Shown one piece after another: positions 43,732-49,790 of a stretch of 49,790 bases of DNA (positions are counted from its first letter, which is position 1; every line of letters starts with the position of its first letter). Both the position numbers and the translations under genes were made by a program. A model generated the notes under the pieces. It was not told the DNA's origin and did not search any database. It worked only from the letters and a program-made list of their open reading frames with translations. The stretch is from Pyxidicoccus fallax. GTDB lineage: Bacteria; Myxococcota; Myxococcia; Myxococcales; Myxococcaceae. The stretch is from NCBI RefSeq assembly GCF_012933655.1, contig NZ_JABBJJ010000050.1, forward strand, positions 1-49,790. Reading direction: 5' to 3'.

Positions 43732-45141
43732 TCAAGGAAGCTCGACCGACTTTTCGTCCACTCCCGACACCTGCTTCCACGTGTCGAGGCCTCTCACCTC
43801 CCTCGGGTCGGCCTTGAAGCGCCCTCCAGCGGCGTAGCGGTTGCGGTCCATCCTCAGTCCGGGGCGGTGCCGGCCCAGGCGCACGAGGTTCTGGCCGCGC
43901 AGGGAGTTGTCGTGGACCGTGACGTTCTCGCTGGGCGCGTCGTTGGCTCCCAGGCCGAGCATCATCCCGTAGCCCTCCGTCTTCTCGATGGTGTTGCCCA
44001 CCACCTCCACGTCCCGCGCGTTCTCCACGCGGATGCCCACGCCGTCGCCGCCCCCATTCTGGGAGATGTCGGAGATGCGGTTGTCCTTCACCTCCACCTC
44101 GGAAGGATGGGGCTGGTTGCCGTCCCTCACGCCACCGACGGAGATGCCCCGCCCCGCGTCGGCGATGTCGTTGCCCTCCACGCGCACGTTCCGGGCCGAG
44201 TAGTGGATGACCACCGCCTCGCCCGCGGAGGTGGCCGACTTGCGGAAGCCGTGCATGTGATTGGCGCGGACGACGACGTCGCTGCACGTCTTGATGTCCA
44301 CCGCGTTCTCGTCGTTCGAGTACAACCGGTTGCTCTCGATGAGCACGCCACGCGCGGGCGCCTGCCCGGCCCGGTCGGGCTTGAGGCACTGCACGGAGTC
44401 ACCCGAGTTGTCGTGGATGTCATTCTCTCGGAGGGTGATGTCACGCGACGTCGCCTGGATGACCACGCCGTGGGAGTCACCGCGGGGCTGCTTCCGGAAG
44501 TCGTGGATGTCGTTGCCCTCGATGAGCACGCCCCGGGCTCCACCGTAGGTGGTGACGCCTCCGCCCAGCGCGCCATGGTGCACGTTCGAGCCGGACAGCA
44601 CGGAGCCCTCGGTGTCTCCCTCGAAGACGACCGCGAAGCGCCGCTGCCCCTTCACGTCGATGTCGAAGCCGTCCACCACCCAGTAGGGCTTGCGGACCTG
44701 CACCAGCGCGCCCCCGGCGCCCGGAAGGATTCGCGCGTGTCCCCGGGCCATGAGGGTGATGGGCGCGTCCTTCCGCCCCGCCTTCACGTCGCCATCGATG
44801 ACGACACTCTCGGCGTACTCGCCAGGCAGGACGATGATGGCCTCACCGGGCCCCACCGCCTTCAGGGCCCGGCGGATGGTGTGGAACGGGGCTCCCTCGG
44901 AACCCTCCGCCCCGTCCGAGCCCGACGGGCTCACGTACCACTCCCGCGAGAAGTGTTCCGGGCATGAGTCACGGTGCTTCGCGGACGCCGCTGTCCCCGC
45001 CGTCCCCGCTCCGCCCATGGCCTCCTCCACCTGGGCCACCCGCTCGTCCTCGGCCCGCTCCACATGGCCACAGGCGCCCAGCATGGCGGTGATGAGCCCC
45101 ACGCCCAGCCAGAAGCCAGCCCTCCGCGCTCCGTGCTTCAT
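43732..45141 (-). CDS. Right-handed parallel beta-helix lipoprotein
   Basis: 469 residues from the ATG at 45141 (AAGGGAA upstream). A lipoprotein signal with lipobox LGAC (Cys24) is followed by a spacer and WYVSPSGSDG, the DUF1565-like start of a beta-helix. About twelve coils follow, rich in N.I and V.V patterns (for example NDIHDF, NRLYSN, NDIADAG, NTIEKT). Such folds are polysaccharide lyases or binding modules. No catalytic triad is evident, so activity is unproven. It lies 104 nt after the A2M stop. A weak hairpin (CCGGGC/GCCCGG) at 45203-45225 may end the A2M transcript. Confidence 0.85.
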   Translation of the reverse strand: MKHGARRAGFWLGVGLITAMLGACGHVERAEDERVAQVEEAMGGAGTAGTAASAKHRDSCPEHFSREWYVSPSGSDGAEGSEGAPFHTIRRALKAVGPGEAIIVLPGEYAESVVIDGDVKAGRKDAPITLMARGHARILPGAGGALVQVRKPYWVVDGFDIDVKGQRRFAVVFEGDTEGSVLSGSNVHHGALGGGVTTYGGARGVLIEGNDIHDFRKQPRGDSHGVVIQATSRDITLRENDIHDNSGDSVQCLKPDRAGQAPARGVLIESNRLYSNDENAVDIKTCSDVVVRANHMHGFRKSATSAGEAVVIHYSARNVRVEGNDIADAGRGISVGGVRDGNQPHPSEVEVKDNRISDISQNGGGDGVGIRVENARDVEVVGNTIEKTEGYGMMLGLGANDAPSENVTVHDNSLRGQNLVRLGRHRPGLRMDRNRYAAGGRFKADPREVRGLDTWKQVSGVDEKSVELP

Positions 45142-45245
45142 CGCGATTCCCTTCTCGTGTCCGGGAGGAGGGAGGAGGCAAGGCGCGGGTTGTGACGGGG
45201 CACCGGGCAGGCGGTGGACGCCCGGCCCGCCCGGCCCCACCACCG

Positions 45246-48200
45246 CTACGGCTTCGGCGCGATGGAGACCTTCACGCCCTCGCTCCAGACCTTGTGCTCG
45301 TCCGCGTAGTACAGGTACGCGCGGCTCGCCGGCCCCGTGTACGTGCCGGGCACCGCGGCCACGAGGGACAGCGGCACGTCGATGCGCTTGCGCGGCTCCA
45401 TGCCCCGCCAGTAGAGGACCACGTCGCGCCCGAGCACCTCGTACGCGTCCACGAGCTTGCGCTTCACCAGTTCCTTGAGCTGGTCATGCCGCACCTCCAG
45501 CCCGCCCGGCACGCCGAAGATGGCCACCGCGGTCGGCAGGTGCTGGCCCGTGCGGTTGGCCACCATCACCCGCGCCTCCGTCGGCTCGCCCTCGGTGAGC
45601 TCCGTCTTCGCCAGCGCCACCTCCAGCATCACCTGGGTGTCCTTCGAGCTGTCCGGCACGAGCGCGTTGTAGGTGACCTCCACCGTGTACGGCAGCTCCG
45701 CGCCGTCCTCCATGCGCAGCTCCACCCGGCGTCCCCCCGGCCCGAGCAGCGCGCTCACGTCGGGGAGCTTGAGCGCCTCTTGCGAGGAGCCATCGAAGCG
45801 GACCGGCTCCCCCACGGGCTTGCCCTCCACGTAGACGCGCACCCGGCCCGGCCGGAGCTGAGAGCCGCGCAGCTTGTCGTAGGCGATGACCGCGCGCAGC
45901 GCGAGCACCGTGCTCTGCGTCGCCCCGTAGCGGCCTCCCTCGTTCGACTCCGCCAGGAACTTCATCGAGCGCTCCACGTTGCCGCGGTACGCCGAGTCAC
46001 GCATCCACGCCAGCACCGCCAGCGCCGTGGTCTCGATTTCCAGCGTCTGCCCCGAGCTGCCCACGACGGACTGCGTCGCCCCCGCCACCACGCCGTTCTG
46101 CTTCTGCTGCTCCGCGAGCCGGCTCATCAGCACCTTCGCCCCACCGGCGTCCCCCGCGAGCGACAGCGCATTGGCCGCCAGCGCCAGCACGTAGCTGTTC
46201 TGGCTCTTCGCCGCCGAGGCCTTCAGCGCGGCCACCTCCTTCGCCAGCTCGCGCGCCTGCGCCGCCGGCTGCTCCGCGCTCTCCAGCAGCGCCCAGAGGA
46301 TGTACGCGTTGGAGGTGTCCGGGTCCTCCACCCACACGTGCAGCGCGCGGCGCTTGCGGTTGAAGCCGCCCTGCCCGTCGCGCTGCTGGAGGAGCCACGC
46401 CCGCGTGCGCTCCAGCATCGCCGCGTCCACGTCGCGCACCTGGCGCATGTCCATGAAGTGCAACAGGCCGAAGGCCGTGAGCGCCTCGTGGCCCGGGTTC
46501 TCACCGAACCACTCGAAGCCCTTCTCGGACGTCTCGTAGCCCACCAGCCGCCGGTAGCCGCGCTCCAGCTTGTCGCGCGCATCCGCCACCAGCGCCGGGC
46601 TGACGCCGCTGTGCGTCTGGAAGTACTGCTGCGCCATCGTCATCGGGTACGTGGTGGAGCTGGTCTGCTCGAAACAGCCGCTAGGCTCCTGGATGAGGCG
46701 GGACAGCGACTCGGTCATGTTGGCCAGCGGAGCCGGGTACACGGCGATGGACGCGCGGATGCTGCCCGGCACCACGCTGTCCGGGAGCACCACCTGGTGC
46801 GCCACCGGCTTGCCGGCCGACAGCAGCCCGCCGAACGAGACGCGGGCCGGGAAGCCGCGGGGCTGGACGGACAGCGTGCGGGTGACGACGTCCGTGAAGT
46901 CACCGGCGCTCGCCGTGAGCTTCACGTCCACGGGCCGCGCCTGCGGGCCAATCTCCAGCGCGAAGAGCTGCCGCGCCCGCGCTCCCGACGCCAGGCTCAT
47001 GGGCGCGCCGCCGGAGACCTTCACGTCGCCCTTCAGCTCGACCTTCACGCCCGCCCCCGTGAGCGCCGACTCCGTCCCGTTCACCAGCGCCACCGGCAGC
47101 CGCACCACGTCGCCGGACGTCACCTCCAGGGGCAGCTTGGGCTCCGCGTAGAAGGGCTGCACCGACTCCAGCTCCGCCACCGCCGAGCCGAGCGCGCCGT
47201 CCGCGCCCACCGCTCCGGCGAACGCCTTGAACGTCGTCACCGAGTCGCTCAGGCCGAACGACACCCGGACCTCGCCCGTGCGCTCGTCGGTGCGGACGCC
47301 CGCGTTCCAGTAGAGCGTCTCCGCGAAGTCCACGCGGTCCCCCGTCTTGCGGCCCGGCCGCACCGTGTGCGCGTACTCGCGGAGGTAGACCAGGGTCCGG
47401 AGCCCGTCGTCCATGGCCGGCGCTCGCCTCTTCGCCCTCTCCGGGGCAATCTCCCTGGCCTCATGGATGATGGGCTCCGCTGGCGCCTCCTCCTTGGCCT
47501 TCGCCTCGACCACGGGCATGGCTTGCTGCGCGGGCGCGGGCGCCGGCGCGGCCGCCGGGGCAGCCGCCAGCTGCGGCACCGGAGCGGCCGCCACGGCCGG
47601 AGCCCCGGCCAGGGCCTCCAACGCGATGTCCTCCCCGGACTCGAAATCCACCGGCATCTCCGGAATCGGCTCCGGCTGCACGAGTCCGGCCCGGCTCTTC
47701 GTGCGGACAGCGCCGGAGCCACGAGTCGAGCGAACCGGACGCCGCTCCTCCGGATTCCGCACGGCGAGCACGCGCATCGCCGCCTCGCCGTGGCGGGCCA
47801 GGAAGGCCTTCGAGTCCACCAGCGCGAACCGCCGCCAGCCCTGCGTACCGAGCAGCAGGTCCACCGCCAGCCGCGACTTCGGATTCTTCGCGTCGAGGTA
47901 GAGCTGCGCGTCGGCCAGCTCCTTCACCTCGGGCTCCAGCAGCACCATCACCGGGAGCTGGGGCGCCTGGTCGCGCTTCTCCTGGAGCTCCAGCACGGCG
48001 TCGTCGGTGACGTTGAGCATCACCAGCGCGGAGACGGGCTTCCCGCCGCGCGTCGTGCGCGCCGTGAGCCGCACGGGGCTGCCCGGCACGTAGCGCTCGC
48101 GGTCCGCCTTCAGCTCGACGGTGAGCTCCTTCGACGGCTGGCGGAACACCAGCCGCTCCGCCAGCGGGCGCCCGTCATGGTCCCACACGGTGGCGACGAG

Positions 48201-49412
48201 CACGCCGTCCGCCTCACCGGGGTCGAGCGTCACGGGGCCCACGTGCCCATCCTGGAGCACCACCGAGGCGACCCGCACCTCGCGCTGGCTCAGCGTCACC
48301 GTCCCCTTGCCCACGTTCTTCAGCCCCACGTCGAACCGCACCAGCCGGCCCGCGGCCACCACATCCTCGGCCGCGCGGAGGACGGCGCCCGACGGCTTCA
48401 CCTCCGGCAGCGCGAACGTCTTGCGGATGCCCGACGGCGAGTCGATGCGCAGCGCGTACCGCGCGCCGGCCTCGGGGGTGATTTCGAAGCGGCCACGGCC
48501 CTCGTGCTCGGAGCGCACGCGGGCCACCACGCGGCCCGTGCCCACCTCCACCACCGCGCCCATCAGGTCCGCCGGCTTGCGCGCGGGCGTCTTCGCCTCG
48601 AAGTAGACGCGCGAGGCCAGCCCCGCCACCAGCTCGCCGCCCTCCGGGTACATGGACAGGTCCAGCGTCTGGAGGAGGATGGGCAGCGTCTTCGCCGCCG
48701 TCTCCACCACGCCGCCGTCCTCGATGGTGAAGGCGAGCGTGCCCTCGCCGCGCTCGATGGCGGACGGCAGCGGGAAGCGCACGGTGCAGCGCCCCTTGCC
48801 GTCCACCGTGCACGGCACCTGCGCGACGGTGACGCCGTCGACGAGCGCGGTGGCGTTCACCCTCGCGCCCTCGGGCACGCCGCCCTCGGCGCGCTTCACG
48901 TCCAGCGTGGCGGTGACGGTGTCACCGGGGCCATAGCCGTCGCGGAGGAACACAATCTGTGACTTGAGGCGCGGGGCGCGGTACGCGCGCACGTCGAACT
49001 TCCGCTCCGCGGGGGCCGCGCCCGTCCAGGGATAGGTGACGCGCAGGGTGTACTCACCGCCGGGCTGCCCGGCGGGAACGGTCCAGGCGTAGCCCCAGAC
49101 GGCGTCCTGGCTGGACACCACGCTCCTGGCGATGACGTCGCCCTTCGGCCCCTTCAGTTCCAACTGCGCCTGGAGGTAGCCCGCGTAGGGCTTGCGGGTG
49201 AGGGCCTCCAGCAGGAGGCCGCGCACCAGCACCTGCTCTCCAGCGCGGTAGAACGGCTTGTCCGTGGTGACGAAGGTCACGTACCGGTTCGCACCGCCCA
49301 GGGCGCGGGTGGAGGTCCGAGCCGCGAAGACCCGGGGGGACGACAGAAGGAGAACGGAGGCCAGGCCCAGGCCCAGGAGCACGCGCGAGGCGCGCGGGAC
49401 ATGCAAGGTCAT
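45246..49412 (-). CDS. Secreted alpha-2-macroglobulin family protein
   Basis: 1388 residues from the ATG at 49412 (GAGAGG upstream; TTG at 49424 is the alternative). Sec signal peptide (cleavage near VFA-ART), no lipobox. Macroglobulin domains (about 40-550) precede an Ala/Pro-rich flexible stretch (about 595-660) placed like a bait region. The A2M domain starts with DFAETLYWNAGV. The thioester motif GCFEQ has C913 and Q916 (codon 46676-46674). An alpha-alpha toroid follows (about 915-1200), then the receptor-binding-like C-terminus. Bacterial A2Ms trap proteases in the periplasm. No pbpC-like partner is nearby. Confidence 0.92.
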   Translation of the reverse strand: MTLHVPRASRVLLGLGLASVLLLSSPRVFAARTSTRALGGANRYVTFVTTDKPFYRAGEQVLVRGLLLEALTRKPYAGYLQAQLELKGPKGDVIARSVVSSQDAVWGYAWTVPAGQPGGEYTLRVTYPWTGAAPAERKFDVRAYRAPRLKSQIVFLRDGYGPGDTVTATLDVKRAEGGVPEGARVNATALVDGVTVAQVPCTVDGKGRCTVRFPLPSAIERGEGTLAFTIEDGGVVETAAKTLPILLQTLDLSMYPEGGELVAGLASRVYFEAKTPARKPADLMGAVVEVGTGRVVARVRSEHEGRGRFEITPEAGARYALRIDSPSGIRKTFALPEVKPSGAVLRAAEDVVAAGRLVRFDVGLKNVGKGTVTLSQREVRVASVVLQDGHVGPVTLDPGEADGVLVATVWDHDGRPLAERLVFRQPSKELTVELKADRERYVPGSPVRLTARTTRGGKPVSALVMLNVTDDAVLELQEKRDQAPQLPVMVLLEPEVKELADAQLYLDAKNPKSRLAVDLLLGTQGWRRFALVDSKAFLARHGEAAMRVLAVRNPEERRPVRSTRGSGAVRTKSRAGLVQPEPIPEMPVDFESGEDIALEALAGAPAVAAAPVPQLAAAPAAAPAPAPAQQAMPVVEAKAKEEAPAEPIIHEAREIAPERAKRRAPAMDDGLRTLVYLREYAHTVRPGRKTGDRVDFAETLYWNAGVRTDERTGEVRVSFGLSDSVTTFKAFAGAVGADGALGSAVAELESVQPFYAEPKLPLEVTSGDVVRLPVALVNGTESALTGAGVKVELKGDVKVSGGAPMSLASGARARQLFALEIGPQARPVDVKLTASAGDFTDVVTRTLSVQPRGFPARVSFGGLLSAGKPVAHQVVLPDSVVPGSIRASIAVYPAPLANMTESLSRLIQEPSGCFEQTSSTTYPMTMAQQYFQTHSGVSPALVADARDKLERGYRRLVGYETSEKGFEWFGENPGHEALTAFGLLHFMDMRQVRDVDAAMLERTRAWLLQQRDGQGGFNRKRRALHVWVEDPDTSNAYILWALLESAEQPAAQARELAKEVAALKASAAKSQNSYVLALAANALSLAGDAGGAKVLMSRLAEQQKQNGVVAGATQSVVGSSGQTLEIETTALAVLAWMRDSAYRGNVERSMKFLAESNEGGRYGATQSTVLALRAVIAYDKLRGSQLRPGRVRVYVEGKPVGEPVRFDGSSQEALKLPDVSALLGPGGRRVELRMEDGAELPYTVEVTYNALVPDSSKDTQVMLEVALAKTELTEGEPTEARVMVANRTGQHLPTAVAIFGVPGGLEVRHDQLKELVKRKLVDAYEVLGRDVVLYWRGMEPRKRIDVPLSLVAAVPGTYTGPASRAYLYYADEHKVWSEGVKVSIAPKP

Positions 49413-49663
49413 GGGGCCTCTCAACGGACGAGCGCGCGAGAAGTTCTCGACACCTCAGGTAACGCGGCAGGTCATGGTGCCCCCCACCGCCCGTCGGAGT
49501 CTCCCTCCACCCGGGGGTTCCCTCACACGGGTCGGGATGAAATCGACGGTGCCGGTGTTCGCACCACCCCTTGCGGCGCCAGACCGTCTATATCGCGGGT
49601 CTTCCAGGCACCGGGGCCCTGCCCCCCTGCCGGCGCTGAAGGTCCATCGTCCAGGAGCTTCCC

Positions 49664-49790
49664 TTGAAACCGCACCCCCTACGTTTCTCCCATGCAGCCC
49701 GCGGATGGGTCGCCGTGTGCGCGTCCGCGCTGATGACCTCGTGCGCCTCCTCCGCTCCGGCGGAGAAGGCCACGACGCCCGCCCCGGCGG
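49664..49790 (+). CDS. Lipoprotein, 5' end only (right edge)
   Basis: A TTG start at 49664 with AGGAG upstream opens a frame to the window edge (42 codons). It encodes a charged start, hydrophobic stretch and lipobox MTSC. Divergent from the A2M gene. Nothing can be said of its function. Confidence 0.6.
   Translation, partial: MKPHPLRFSHAARGWVAVCASALMTSCASSAPAEKATTPAPA

Noticed and set aside
45192-48962. A 1256-codon open frame on the plus strand opposite the A2M gene
   Set aside because: Antisense open frames are expected in very GC-rich DNA. It lacks a signal, domain or sensible composition (Arg/His/Gly-rich), and the A2M gene on the other strand is certain.
49589-49594. TATATC as a -10 box for the right-edge lipoprotein
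   Set aside because: No -35 element at a suitable distance.

Overview
The window is very GC-rich, densely coded DNA, best explained as a chromosomal segment of a myxobacterium (Myxococcota, Myxococcaceae-like). Supporting signs are near-uniform G/C third positions, three eukaryotic-type Ser/Thr kinases in 50 kb (one with a TPR tail), FHA and MshEN domains, an Oar-like TonB-dependent receptor, many lipoproteins with PKD-like or beta-helix bodies, and alpha-2-macroglobulin proteins. No tRNA, rRNA, CRISPR array, transposase or phage gene was seen. Assignment below family level is not possible from sequence alone.

Layout. 1-2746 (minus): a compact operon of a vWA protein, a PP2C-like phosphatase and a kinase-like protein cut by the left edge, matching the known TerY-P triad. 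2823-6826: two divergent lipoprotein genes, one small and one large with PKD-like domains. 7131-12385: an apparent antagonism or secretion block. A minus-strand sdpC-sdpA-sdpB operon (SDP-type cannibalism toxin precursor and its maturation proteins) is followed by a GH43-like glycosidase lipoprotein. Two small secreted Cys-rich proteins with the same cysteine spacing flank it on the plus strand. 12583-15546: a hypothetical protein, a DUF4336 protein, a metallophosphoesterase and a GFA-family protein.

15667-28793: a long minus-strand run. Its first gene encodes an unusual protein in which an MshEN (type II secretion ATPase N-terminal) domain is fused to an alpha-2-macroglobulin-like body carrying a CSEQ thioester-type motif and no signal peptide. 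Next come a zinc-finger/Ser-Thr kinase/TPR protein, a TonB-dependent receptor, a thioredoxin-MORN-TPR protein and, 3 nt later, a ribbon-helix-helix/FHA protein with a repeated TVVPL motif and a long acidic tract. The fusion protein is the most novel object in the window.

28936-33895 (plus): SelO pseudokinase AMPylase, a glycerol-1-phosphate dehydrogenase-like enzyme, and a 7TM receptor fused to a chemotaxis signalling domain. 33903-39677 (minus): class II UvrA, an SDR oxidoreductase, a stand-alone 2-oxoacid dehydrogenase E2 acyltransferase core, and a zinc-free MDR oxidoreductase. 39982-42672 (plus): a third Ser/Thr kinase and a small lipoprotein. 42682-49412 (minus): a pirin, a beta-helix lipoprotein and a classical secreted alpha-2-macroglobulin (CFEQ thioester). 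A truncated lipoprotein gene starts at the right edge. Intergenic regions are short; the clearest regulatory signals are hairpin terminators after 6826, 7352, 12385 and 37558, and palindromic GGGACGTCCC sites around the first Cys-rich gene.
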